In this document: one piece after another, positions 1 to 11,860 of the stretch | Position numbering within the stretch: position 1 is the first letter of the stretch | Layout: every line of letters starts with the position of its first letter | DNA from: Entamoeba invadens IP1 | Lineage: Eukaryota > Evosea > Mastigamoebida > Endamoebidae | NCBI RefSeq assembly: GCF_000330505.1 | Contig: NW_004443623.1 | Location: 225,361-289,360, forward strand | DNA: 64,000 nt | Direction of reading: 5' to 3' | The notes under the pieces: generated by a model | Database searches by the model: none | The model's input: only the letters and a program-made list of their open reading frames with translations | What the model was told of the DNA's origin: nothing | Position numbers and translations under genes: made by a program

Positions 1-480
1 GATTTTTGCAAGAACGTTGCTATTGTTTTTAGAAAACCAACCACCAATGATATACTAAAAACAATACATTCTTTTATCAATTTATTTAACATGGAAAAAA
101 TACAATATTATTAAACTAACGTATAAATTGGTGATGTTATTCAAGGACTTAACATTTCCATATCGGCCAAGACGAAATGGAAATATACCATAATCTGAAA
201 ACTCCGCAATATGAAATATTTTTTTCGAATTGTTATTATCATCTATTGTTTGTTATAAATAATTTCATAACACAATTGTTACATATTGAAAAACAATTCC
301 AAGGAATTCAAATATTATAAGACTTAGGAATGTTTTGTTCATCTTTATTAATTCTAAGAATTGGTCTCAATTATATTTTGACTTTTGTTTTTTAAAATTA
401 GATCTTTTCCCATGATGAGCCACAAAAACAATTTAACTTAACAACAAAAATGGAAAAACAAAATAAAAAAAGAAGACTAC
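1..480. other. AT-rich sequence, no gene seen
   Basis: No open frame with protein-like composition, no inverted repeat and no RNA-like fold was noticed here on either strand. Confidence 0.5.
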
Positions 481-1370
481 CAATGATCGAAACTTAGAAA
501 ACACAACAGAATGTCGGGATATATGAAACGTCAACTTAATAAATTTTTTAAAGTATTTAAAGATAATCAAACAAAACATTTTGTGTTAAATGTTGCGTCA
601 AATCCGAAAGCGTTTTCGGTTTTCAGTGAAGGTGAAAAGGCAATAATGGCAACAATTATTAAAGAATCCAATTTAACTTTTGATGTAGTTGATACAAAAC
701 CAAATATTACTTGAGAAATTTGTATTTTTCATATAACTTGGCAAATATAGTTTAGAATTAAAAGTTTGATATTATATTCACACAAAATAAAGAACAGTGA
801 ATCAAAACTTCAAATTGTAGTATATCATAACGGGATTATTTTAATGACCACAATTTGTGAGGGAAGCACATCTGTTGTTTAACTGTTTACTTGCCACAAC
901 AAAAAATGGGTCTTAGTGAAGGTTATATATTAAGTGATTTGGGATATAACGAATGTAATAACTTCTATAAAAAACCCAATCAACATCAGACCCCGATGCC
1001 GCAAAGTTGTTTAATTACTTACACTCCAAAATGAGAAATATTATTGGGAGGGATTTTGGAAGAATGTATAGTTAATGGAAGTTATTGGGATGTCATATTA
1101 ATTAAGTTCTGACTTATTTTCTTATATAATAAGAGCAGGTTGTAATATTTAATTTCATGCTTTCAATACGAGATGAATAAAAAACAAATTTGAAAGGTTT
1201 GTGAAAACTCAGAATAGTTGTACTTAGGTTTCTATTGAAACTTTTCATTTGGAACATCCTAATCAAGAGAATTGTTTTGATCCCGAAATTACAGATTCTA
1301 TTTAAAAACCGATTGAACAGTTTTTAAATTGATTAACCCCTTTAAAAAAGGAAGTCTATTTTTAATAGGG
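481..1370 (+). pseudogene. unrecognised decayed coding region
   Basis: Protein-like stretches follow one another on the plus strand but are broken by stops and frame changes. The first is an open frame of 67 codons at 511-714. A second starts at an ATG near 906 and runs about 47 codons. A third spans about 1175-1370 and reads well (for example VSIETFHLEHPNQENCFDP) but contains TAG, TAA and TGA codons. The amino-acid composition is more balanced than that of random translations of this AT-rich DNA. I do not recognise the family. It could be one old gene or the coding remnant of a transposon. No terminal repeats were found around it. Confidence 0.3.
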
Positions 1371-1874
1371 TTAATCAAAAATATATCTTTTCTTGATGCA
1401 TTTTTAATTCAACTCTGATAAATATTTCCTTTTTAAAATACTTTTAAATGATGCTGAAACGTGACGATATGATGTGAAATTTTTATATAAAAAATGAGAT
1501 GATGAAAATGAACCGTTGAAACCCGATCCAACACGAATTGACAACCCAATATTTTGATGATCTCACTTTATTAATAGCAATTTAAATTTATGTCATTTTA
1601 ATTAAATAAATTGTAATTGATTGAAATTTATGACATGTTTTATGGGATGGAACTACTCATAAAATAAGAAATGTTGAATGGTGTATTTTGATTGTTTGTT
1701 TACTTTTTCGAATCAAACAAAATTTACTGATTTGAACAACAGAGAAAAAAAAACGTTTAAGAATTGGTTGTTTGTAATTTCATTTTATATAAGTCTTTAT
1801 AAAGTTGTTGTATATAATTAATTTCTCTTTGTTATTTTAAAGAAATATGATGTTGTTTATATTTAGAAATATAA
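1371..1874. other. AT-rich sequence, no gene seen
   Basis: Nothing recognisable apart from the terminal part of the inverted repeat that begins at the element boundary near 1860. Confidence 0.4.
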
Positions 1875-3026
1875 TACAGTGGCAATATTTAAGTACTTAA
1901 TTTGGAATAAACCCACTTAAGTGAGTAAATTTTGGTTTTATTTTTGGAAATAACAAAATATTAAAAAAACTGAAATTATGTTATAAGACAAAAACATTTT
2001 AATAATAACAAATTAATTTTTTTAAAAAAATAATATTTTAATAACATTTTAATAACAAAAAAAAAACAAAAAAACAAAAAAGAACAAATAATTAATTAAA
2101 ATTTATTCCATGACATTTGCAAAACTTGGGCTATATGTTGATTTGTTTTGATGAAGACTTTATGATTTTTTAAGTCCTTTCAAGTTTAAACACCGTTTTT
2201 TCAATGATTTGAGTGGAAAACTTGTCGAATCCAGAATCCATTTGGTATTTGACCAAAAAGTGTACGATTTTTACATTTTTGTGTAAAAAACCACATTTTA
2301 CGATTTACACAAAATGTAACTTATTTTTTGATCCAAATGTTTCTTTAAAACAGTTTTCAACAAAGGTTCAAAAGTTTAATTTAAAAATACCGACTTTGAA
2401 GTTTATAAATTAAAAAATAATAAATTCAATTTCAATTCTTTGTATTATCCCGTTTTTTTCTCTTATTGTTCCTTAAATGTTATTTATTTGTTATTGTTAT
2501 TGTTTGAATTTTCGTCTTTATTTATTCATTCGTTTATGTTTTTTATATTTCTAACATCTTCTTTTGAATCTTAACAACAACTGTTATGAAATATTTTTTT
2601 AATGTTATTTGTTCAAAAACAATCATTGAAATAATGTGCACAAAAAAGACCACAAATCCAATCCGGCTTTTATTTTCAAGCTAGTCCATTGTGTTCGTCA
2701 TTGTTCTTTTTTCACTTTTTGAACCTTTTTTGAGCTTCTTTTTGTCAAAAAATACTATTCGAAACGAATTTTGTAAAAAACAAAAGCTAGATTTTAAGTT
2801 TATTTTAATTAAAATAAAAAACCATTTCAAATATTTTTTCTTCTTGAGCAAAATTGACTTTTTTCTCAAAAAACAAAGAAAAGACCCAATCAAAACCATT
2901 TTCCTATTTATAAAGGGTGGTACTTAAATTTTTTCTATTTTGGCTTAAAGTTCAACCAAAGTTTCACTAAATTTACTCACTTAAGTGAGTTTATTTTAAA
3001 TTAAGTGGGTTTATTCCACTACTGTA
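1875..3026. mobile_element. non-autonomous TIR element with TA ends (~1.15 kb)
   Basis: The left end reads TA then CAGTGG, followed by GGAATAAACCCACTTAA and GTGAGTAAAT. The right end, read on the minus strand, gives TACAGTAGTGG, then GGAATAAACCCACTTAA, and later the same ACTTAAGTGAGTAAAT. Both ends are bounded by TA, as for Tc1/mariner elements. The inverted repeat continues outside the TA as ATATTTAGAAATATAA on both sides (1860-1874 and 3032-3046), so the true boundary may lie further out. Open frames inside (such as 2213-2413 and 2681-2927) are low-complexity and do not resemble a transposase. Confidence 0.6.
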
Positions 3027-3425
3027 CAGTATTATATTTCTAAATATAACTTTGTCGTTAGTATGAAAACAATGTAAAGAAAAAACAAATAAAATTTATT
3101 AATATAATAAATATAATTATTGATTTACTAAATTCAAATGAAAAAAATCACAAAACAAAACAACAAATAAACTTATTATATTAATACTTTTTATTGAATA
3201 TTTTATAATCAATAAAAAGTAAACAAAACATAATAATTCAAAACACGAAATATCTCAAACAAATTATCAACAACAACCAAAAGCGAAAAAAAATAAAACG
3301 CATAAATTTATTCGTTTTATTTTTTCACTCTTTCACTTTTTATTTTTATATTTTTAACTTTTTAATAATATAATTATTATAAAAGTATAATAACCAACAA
3401 ACAACACCGAAAAATCACTTATTTT
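3027..3425. other. AT-rich sequence, no gene seen
   Basis: Nothing supported. It contains the downstream flank of the pseudogene that ends near 3430. Confidence 0.4.
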
Positions 3426-3429
3426 TTCT

Positions 3430-4450
3430 TTTTGGCGAGTCTGTCCTCCTTTTCTTTTTGTGTCTCCAGCATCAAGCGCTTAACTCCCTTTGGAGCAGCA
3501 AGCACATGCATGTCTTCTCTATATAAAAAAGTCTCATGCATTTCGAATAGGCCACATCTACCTTGCATATCTTATAAGCCTTTTCTGAGTCTGGCACATT
3601 CTCTTCTTTCCATTGGTCCAATACTGTCTGGAGAGCTATCCCAGATTGTTTAAAAGCACTGACGATCGTTTCAAGTCGATCCTTTGATTTCCAAGAATCA
3701 TAAATAGACATGATTCTTTTTTCGACAGTGGCTTCTGCATATTCTACTTTGACTTTGAGAAGATCGTCAAACAACTGATTTGTGTGTTTTCCGTTCTCAC
3801 ACATATACCGTTCGAACTCCATTTTCAAGAGTTCATTCTTCGCGAGGTGCCCCTTGACAGCAGCAAATATAGATCGATAACATGTGAGAAACACACCAAC
3901 TTCGACACCACATCAACAAACAAGTCAAAACAAACTTCATCCAAGTTATAGACGAGCGCAGCTGGTTTGTCTTCAACGGCCCTTTTCAATTCAACCAAGT
4001 ACTCCATAATTATTTCTTTGGTCACAACTGCTCTGGACTCCTCCATTAATTCGCCTTTCTTGACACCGAGTTTGTCCATTTTTCTTATCGAATCGTAAAT
4101 TTGCTTCGTTGTCACCACCTCTCCTTCTTTCAAAAGCGTCAAGTTTACAAAATCTTTCACTTCACGAGGTTCCACTGGATTTTTTGCATTCTGAAAAGTT
4201 TCAACGAATTTTTTAATTTCATCATTTTTTTATATTCAAAACTCGCGGTCGACCATCTTCCCTACCTCCTTTGTTTTTTCAACCTTTCTTATTTGTTCTT
4301 CTACACTTCTGGCTCCTCCAAAAAACACTTTAATATCCGTTTTCCATCCACGACGCTACCCAACATCTCCTATTTGTTTCATAACGAACTTTATTTGCTC
4401 TTAATGGTTCTTACATTCATTTACTTCTTTTTCACAATTTTATAATGTTC
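3430..4450 (-). pseudogene. helical, possibly BAR-like protein, multiply frameshifted
   Basis: Reading from high to low coordinates, lysine- and glutamate-rich helical protein is spread over all three minus-strand frames. Pieces include EEQIRKVEKTKEVGKMVDRE near 4240-4330, the stretch around EPREVKDFVNLTLLKEGEVV (3825-4210) and a last piece at 3472-3903. The join near 3900 is a simple frame change inside TTGGTGTG: the sense runs from VDVVSKL straight into GVFLTCYRSIFAAVKG. At least three further shifts or stops lie between 4210 and 4450. The composition and amphipathic helices suggest a BAR or coiled-coil membrane-binding protein. That is inference, and no signature motif proves it. The overall style resembles the broken gene at 62060-64000, so they may be related. 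Confidence 0.45.
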
Positions 4451-6195
4451 TAGATACCCAGGAAACAATTCCAATTTTTCACACGAAAAAGGAGTGGTTG
4501 CAGGGGATGGAAGGAATGTTATCAATTGTCTTTTTTTTGTTACATATTGTTGAAAATTGGGCTTTGTACTAATCTGAATCGTTGTTTATTTTATAGATAT
4601 TTATTTTGTTGATATTAACACTGTTTATGGCACAAATATATTTACAAATTTAATTACTTTATTATATTATTTGATTTTAAAAATGTTTTTTTATTAAATA
4701 ATCATTTTAATTTAAAACTAAACCAAATTTAAATAAATAGTAACTTTTCTCATTAATTGTTTAATTTTTGGTTATTATAAAAAAATGTTTTTGAATACTT
4801 GTTGTGTTAAATAATGCTTAAGAACGTAACATTGAATATACTCATAATCAAAACAATCAAGAATACAAGAGCTCGATTCATGTATAAAAGTGTTTTTGGC
4901 ATCTTTTTGTGCTTTAAATGTCGAATTTTATAATAATTATTAAACAATGTTTATATTATAATTTAAGTATTGTTATTAGTTTATTTTTAACATATAGATT
5001 CAATTTTTGTAATAATTTTAATCAGCTTTTTCAAACATAGTCTATCAACATAACATGATGTTTAAAATCAATTTCAATAACAGGAACATGACAGGCACGG
5101 TAAAATATTTATCTCTATATTACACAATTTACTTTAAATGAACAAAAGTTATTTAACACCGAGTCATTTTTCTCCTCTCTACTATAATTATTTTGTTTTT
5201 ATAACGTTCATTTTACAAAATAATATTAAAAATATACACCACATGAAGTGTATATCAAGTCATCAATATGATTTAATAAAACATGTTTGAATATCGAAGA
5301 AATAATTACTATTTTTATTTTACTAAAAAAACTCGAGTCGTTTATCTCCTTCCAAATTATTTTTTTTATTAAAAATATGTATTTTTTACCCGTCACGCCT
5401 CTCCGAGACAATAAAAAAATTTCGCATTTTGTATTTTTGAAAACAAAAAACAACAAAAATCCATTCCAAAATGGCTTTAGTCTGATTGGGTAAAAAATGA
5501 AAATAAAAATAACTCGAGTCTTAAGTATACCTAGGCTGTTCCAAAAAGTGTGCAAAAAAGAACGTGAACCAGGGTTTTAGAACATACAAAATACCAAAAA
5601 ATAATTGAATTATGTTTTACATTTGGTTCGAATGGAAGTTCTACCAAAATCGACAAGGGATTGATCATTTACAACCAGTTTATCACACCCCTATATACTC
5701 ATCATTTCCTTACTGAATTTAGTTGTTGTTTTTCACAATAATTAACGATAAATTGTTTAATGATTAATAAAATTATAATTAATAACCCTTGATTATTATT
5801 TTTAAATATTTTTTAAAAAATATAATATGATTTGTCAAGTTGCAAACATTACAAAAACTTATTTAATGAACTTTAAAAAATGTCAAGTCTTTTAAAATAA
5901 TACAAGAAAAGGAACAGATATATCACATTATTTCACTTAAATATCAAAAAGACTTTTTAATATGATCTGGATTAAATTACATGATAGGAATGATATATTT
6001 AAAAGTTATTTTTAAAAGACATTCTTCAAAATTAATTTTTGAAAATTTTGGTTGAGAGTCAGTCGGATAACGTTGTTCAGTCCCCAAACGTTGTTCACCT
6101 CAGAATCTTCTAAATAACGGCTAAATCTTCTACAAAAAATCAAATCTCAAAATATAACATTAATAAACATTCCAATAACATTTTCTTTTTCATAT
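4451..6195. other. intergenic, AT-rich
   Basis: No gene is supported. The overlapping open frames at 5226-5555 on opposite strands are low-complexity. A short inverted repeat (TTTTTTACCC near 5385 and GGGTAAAAAA near 5488) may be a small fold-back, but it is too short to call. Confidence 0.4.
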
Positions 6196-8660
6196 TAGAG
6201 TATTTGATACAACGTTGTTATTTATTCAAACCTTGTTTTTTCGGTCTTATTTGAAGAAGGTTCGACTAAAAAATGGAGTTTTGGCAATTTTGTTTTTTGT
6301 TTACCTCGTTTTTTGTAAACAAATCTCTTCTTCCATAAAAAAATAATTTCATAGCCTTTCAAATGTTATTTTACACAAAAGCAAGAAATAGTCTTGCAAA
6401 TAACCCAATTTTTTGGAAAAAACAGTCCCAATCTTGAAGAAAAATAAACTTAAAAATGAAAGGAGGAGGTGAACAAAACCCATTTTCCAACCAAAAACAT
6501 AAAAAAGAATAAAACTTCAAAAAGAAAAATGCTTCTTCCACATGTTTTTTCGAGACTATTTGTTTTTAATATGAGACAGGTAAATTTCATTGATGCTCTT
6601 TGTTCCCAGCAAGATGTCAATGATATTGTTGAAAATCTCGAAGTTTTTCACAAAGATCTTTTCACCATGCACAAGAAGTTGATAACAAATTTAAATTGTG
6701 TTATTTATAATTACAACAACTTACTCAACTATTCAATCACCGACATCAAGACATTGATCCGAACCTTTCAATGTGAATAAGACTCTCATGTGAAGATCTT
6801 TGAATAACTGGAAATGATGACTAAGAACGCGAAGAAGATGATGAACATCAATGAACATATGGTACAGTGCTTGTAATGTATATGAACTTCGTTTGTCCCA
6901 AGAGCTGGGTTCCAACAGCTTATGTCGATTTTGGAACATGACAACATTCCAATTCTAGGAGAAGTGATAATCAACAGAATACTTCATGTCGAGGTACCAA
7001 TGGAAACCGTTGAATCTCCTGTTGAATCTTTGGTCGTCGCCAACAATGAAGAAGTTATTAAAGACTTGACCATGAAAGACGTTGAACCCCATCAACAAGA
7101 AGTAAACACTAAAGACAGTTTCTCTGAATCATCGGTGAAAATGGCGGAAATCAACATGAAATTCAACAATGACAAGTAGATTGTTGACAGAATTACCGAC
7201 GATGAATTTGACTACAATGGTCGTTATGGCTATCTTTTGGAAGCCGGGTTCGAAGACAAGTTTGAAGAAATCATAAACAACATTCCGAGATTCCAGAAAC
7301 TTGAAAGAAACAAAGAGGCGAAAATTGGAGAACTCAAATGTTTAGATTTAGTGAATGCATGGGAGACAAGTGTGGTATTAAGAATGTCAAATTGTTGGAA
7401 AGTGTGACTGCATCCATACCTTCATATATCTGGTCGAGGCAGATGAAGAAAACCGAAGAAAGGTTGTGTTGTTCAGGGCTAGAGGTGTATTTTCTGCAAA
7501 CAAAAAAGACGCCATAGTCAACTACATCGAAGAAAATCAAAAATTTAGACTACCTATGACTTGCACGCAGTTGATGTTGTTTATGGTCGACGAGTTGGAA
7601 AGAGTCAAAATTGGTATCAGGGACTTGTATAACTTTGTCAAGAGAGAAGAATTGTTCAGACTGCTTAAAGAAAGACCATAGAAAAGCTTCGTGTTGATGT
7701 TCAAGAATCATAGATTAAAGTGTATTTGAAATATTGAAATCTAATGTGACTGGGATCCCGACTCCTTTTATCTTTAACTGCAATGAGTCAAGATTCCAGG
7801 AATGGGCCGAAAAATCTGACCAACATGCCATTATCACGTCAAAACATGGAACAGAAACAGTTATGTTGGCAGTGGATAAATAATGGGCAAAACTTGGCGT
7901 GTTAGTGACTGTCTGCATTAATGGGAAAACATTCCCTTTGTATTTTATTGTCCCCACTTTAAGGTCGAGAGAGAACTCCTCGAAGTTGGGATAAAGAAAC
8001 AAAGAACATCTCTGAGATTATTTTTTGTATTAAAACAAATAATCCCTTTTTATCGGAAATGAAAACAAACGAAAAATAAACAAGTTAAACATATTATTCC
8101 GTTAAATTTCAATAAATTAAATAATGGAAAAAATTTGTTGGTTTTTAGATTGGTGGAGGTTTAAAGGAACTGTAAGAGGGTTTCAAACACTTAAACCCAG
8201 ACATTGGTTTGTTGTTTCACTTCTCTCTTCGTACTTATCATACTCATCACAAAGAACAAGTTTAATACAGTCAACTCGTTTCCATCTGTTTCCCTCTCTC
8301 CTCTGTGCCAACTCAGTTACCATTTCCCACATTCCGCAACCTCAAATACACCGACTCAAATTGAATCCTGCCATTTTTTTTCTAATTGGTACTCACCCCT
8401 CCTCCTCTCTCTTCTTCAGATCGTTCTTTTGACGGTGTTTTGATAAAACGATCTGTTTCGACTTGGAAAACTAAAAATCTGGAATATAATTGAATTTGAA
8501 TTTTAAATTGTTTTAAAATGGAAATTACAAATAACAAAAAAATGTTTCTTGTGGCGTGATTTTTTGAGTTTATGGATTGCTATATTAATGAATCTAAAAA
8601 ATAGAAGATTCTTGAATAAACAACGTTTGAGAAAATAACAACGTTGTATCAGGTACTCTA
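6196..8660 (+). mobile_element. decayed DDE_1 (pogo/jerky-like) DNA transposon
   Basis: Terminal inverted repeats with TA at each end define the element. The left reads TAGAGTATTTGATACAACG then TTGTTATTT. The right, on the minus strand, reads TAGAGTACCTGATACAACG then TTGTTATTT. TA target duplication fits pogo and other Tc1/mariner superfamily members. Subterminal copies of AACGTTGTT occur at both ends. The interior carries the remains of a transposase at about 6922-8000. A solo right-type end of the same family lies at about 60540-60620. Confidence 0.65.
6922..8000 (+). pseudogene. DDE_1-superfamily transposase remnant
   Basis: Consecutive plus-strand pieces in shifting frames resemble the DDE_1 (pogo/jerky/CENP-B-like) transposase. 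A helical segment at 7466-7681 ends in LLKERP, matching the stretch before the catalytic domain in this family. At about 7750-7980 the frame reads FIFNCNESRFQEWAEKS, then HAIITSKHGTETVMLAVDK, a stop, and LGVLVTVCINGKTFPLYFIV. This resembles the first catalytic block (usually N-x-DES) and the following strands. The first catalytic aspartate appears as asparagine (NCNES instead of N-x-DES). Several stops and frame changes make it non-functional. The open frame at 6469-6780 may be an upstream part but is not recognised. Confidence 0.5.
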
Positions 8661-8804
8661 TGTTTTTTATTTTTAAAATCAAAACGAACATAAAAATAAT
8701 AAATTCAGTTAATTTTAAGATCTTCTCGTTTTTTTGGTCGCAATCAACAAACGCCCCCGGAAACCATGCCAAAATGACGATCTCGAATTGAGACTATTCA
8801 ATCG

Positions 8805-8905
8805 GCGAGAGTTGGCTGGTTTCCATTTGCTGTGGTGGAAACGTAGAAAGCGTTCCGGCGGGTCGTAGCGGTACAAACCAGAACCGCCTCTGGTTTGTTA
8901 ATATA
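8805..8905. other. GC-richer double-hairpin segment
   Basis: In an AT-rich setting this stretch is clearly GC-richer and contains two strong hairpins: GTTTCCA (8819-8825) with TGGAAAC (8836-8842), and AAACCAGA (8875-8882) with TCTGGTTT (8889-8896) around the loop ACCGCC. A further pairing of CGGCGG with CCGCC could close the second arm. It might be a small structured RNA or a fold-back DNA remnant next to the transposon end at 8660. It does not fit a tRNA, and I do not recognise an RNA family. Confidence 0.3.
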
Positions 8906-10390
8906 TATATATATTAATTTAATTTAATTCAATTCTATTTAATACAAAGAACAAACTTCTTATTTTTTAGTTCAAAGATAATGTTTAAGTTCTCTAAAAT
9001 CAAGGATAAAAGTCGTTGGTGTCGTCTTGGCTTAGTTATTCACTCTTTTTTCTTAATGATAAGTCTGTATTATTTCAAGGGTTTTTATAATATAATTGAT
9101 GGTTTTGTATAAATTGTTATAGTATTTTAATTTTTATCAAAGTGATACATTAACTTATTTTATCGGATTTAAATTCAACTTCAATACATTTTACTGCCAG
9201 TTTTATACATTATTTGTTTCCGTTATATTTTTTAATAATAAACGATTAAAGGTTCAAAAATCCATTAGAAACTATATTTTAACTATAAAAAGACTTATAA
9301 ATGAAAACTATCAGTTGTTTAATTTTAAAGCTTTGATTTTTTTGTTTTGTAATAGACCAAGTAAAAAAATTCAAAAAATGTTTTGATCATTATAAGCCTA
9401 ATAACAAAGACCATAAATGCCTTTTGGCAACGACACTTGAATGTGGAATTACAAGACCCAAGTGCTCTTTAAAAAATTGGCTTTAGTAATCATAATAAAA
9501 GCTGAACACATTAATTATAATTTAGTATAATTAATGTGTTTGTGTTTTATATGTTGCTGTATTTTGAAAAAAAATAAAATTAATTTATCGTTTGTTTAAT
9601 GCTTTCAACTCGACGTAGCATTGTTAATGCTAGGCTCTTTAGACTGTTTTATTACAAAAAAAGCTTTGAATTAATTTATTTTTTTCTTAAATTGAAAATT
9701 TTTAATTGAACATCACCAAAATCTCTGATATGTTCAAACATATCATCAATTTAACTTGATACCATATTTTAGCATTTTCTTAAGTTCAAAAAGCTTATAA
9801 ATTATTTGGAATAAAAATTATGTCTTGCTTGTGTTGAAAAGTGTTCTTTTTTCGATTTTTTTACTCATCAAGTTTTTTGTTTTTATTTTTTCTGGACATG
9901 TCATTTTGTTTGTAAATAAAAGATAGATAAATTATTGAGTCAAATAATTACCAAAATTTAGGATTATTAGGTTTGACGTTTTTTTGTTTTGGAGTTGTTC
10001 TTATCCATATATTTCTTTTTTTTAATTTTTTAAATTTGTTTTAAAGCGGGAATTGCTAAAAAAAACTGAGTTTAATATAATAAATATTATTGTTATTTGC
10101 CGATAGTTTTGTTTATTGTGGGGACTTTCTATTGTTCTAATAATATAATACTAAAAACAACGTTTAGGGAGTGAATAATGTTAACAAACTGACTCTATTT
10201 ATAAAAAACTTTTCACTTAAAAAATAAAGCAAACTATTTAAAAAACAATTACCGTTTTTTTAAAAATTTTTTGAACATTTTTTGGTTTTTATATAGTATA
10301 TTTTATCTGCCAAATAAACCATATTATTATTTATTTAAATTTTTGAAAAATTAAAAATTTATCTTCATTTTAATTCTCTTACCATTTTTA
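8906..10390. other. AT-rich intergenic, nothing recognised
   Basis: There are no supported open frames. The sequence is dominated by short A/T runs and simple repeats (for example an AT dinucleotide run near 8905). Confidence 0.5.
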
Positions 10391-11860
10391 TAGGGATGAA
10401 GTAAAATCCATTTTACCTGTTTACCAAAAAAGAGAAAAAATTGGTAAAATATTTCTCCAATTTACGATCTTAAAGATCCCTATATTTTAAAAAACATTTT
10501 TATTAAAAATCAAAAAAGTAATAACATTTTGCATTTTCATCATTTTTGATTTAATTATATAGTTTTTCGATTTTTGCCAACATTTGATTATTATTGCAAT
10601 TAATGTTAAAAAATAAATAAAAAAACAAAAAGAACCAAAAAAAATCCAATAATAACCAATGTCATTAAATTATTTTTTTTGACAAAAAACAATTCAAATG
10701 TTATTTTTGTTGTTTTTTAATTAATAAAAACATGTTTGATGAAAAAATCTTTTTATTTCATCGGAAGCTGATAAGTTAATATAAGTAAAAACAACATAAA
10801 AATAACAAAATTTTATTTTAGATTCGACGAACAAATTATATTATAATATGACACATAATATAAAAACGATTGACATTTTTTGTTTATAATTATTGATTAT
10901 CATTTACTACCATATATCATTTAAACTTAAAGATCATTCTTATCAATTAATGTAGTGAAAAAAAAAGTAGATTGTATGTAAGTGATATTTAATTTTTGTT
11001 TTTGTACTTATTTTAAATAAACATTATTTTCATATAATAAAAGAAATATTGTCGAGTAAAAATATGCGTTTTATGTCATAATTATTCAATAAATATTGCA
11101 AAACAACGTTACTTGACATAATAAGTTTCAAATTGAAGTTGTTATTATTTTAAGAATATGTCTGATAGATAAAATCGTAATAATATAATCATTGTTATCA
11201 TATTATTATTATCAAAAATATAACGATTTAAATTCATAATTATTATATTACATTTGTTTTGTTTTGAAATATAATGTCTCAAATTAAAATAAGTATTTTC
11301 AAGCGCATTTTTCAAAACAAAATAAACAGATAGTTACAAATTATTGTTAGAGTTAATCAATCCAAACTTCAGTTAGATGTTGTACAAATGATAGTTCGAT
11401 ATTTGTTGCCTAAAAATAAATTAAATTGATTATGAGCATTTCTAAATGTATTTTATATCACAATTTTGATATATATTCTAGATTTTCAAATAATATGTTT
11501 TTGATTTGTACCTTTTTTATTAAATATAGTGTTGTTATCGTTTTAAGTATTTATTAAAACACGTTTTATGCAAAATATTTTTTATTTATGATAAGTAAAA
11601 AATATATTTACAATAAGAAAAAAACTGCCGCTCATTGTGGTAATTGTAAAAAAAATCATTATTGAATTTTTCATTTTTTTCCAAAAGGCTGAAATTGTTT
11701 TAACCAAAAACATTAAAATGACATTTATCAAATTATTCTTTGTAAACAAAACCAAAATTCTAGAACTTAAATAGTTCTATTTGGTGAAACGATTTCACCA
11801 AATAATTTACTAAAACAAAAAATTTCAGTAAAATTATTTCACCATTTTACTTCATCCCTA
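10391..11860. mobile_element. non-autonomous TIR element (~1.47 kb)
   Basis: The left end TAGGGATGAAGTAAAAT (10391-10407) is an exact inverted match to ATTTTACTTCATCCCTA at the right end (11844-11860). TA is at each boundary, consistent with a mariner-type target duplication. Beyond the first 17 bases both ends are rich in ATTTTACC and ATTTCACC motifs. No transposase reading was found inside, so the element would depend on an enzyme in trans. Confidence 0.65.

Noticed and set aside
2213..2927. Open frames inside the 1.9-3.0 kb element as possible transposase
   Set aside because: They are phenylalanine- and lysine-rich, short, overlap on both strands and show no DDE motif.
5226..5555. 109-codon minus-strand frame
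   Set aside because: Rich in F, I and K with an overlapping frame on the other strand; no family resemblance.
8124..8443. Open frames of 79-102 codons at the right end of the DDE_1 element
   Set aside because: No similarity to any part of a transposase, two overlapping frames, and composition follows the pyrimidine-rich DNA.
8805..8905. tRNA gene
   Set aside because: No T-loop GTTCRAxTC motif and no acceptor pairing could be found, although the stretch is GC-richer and folded.
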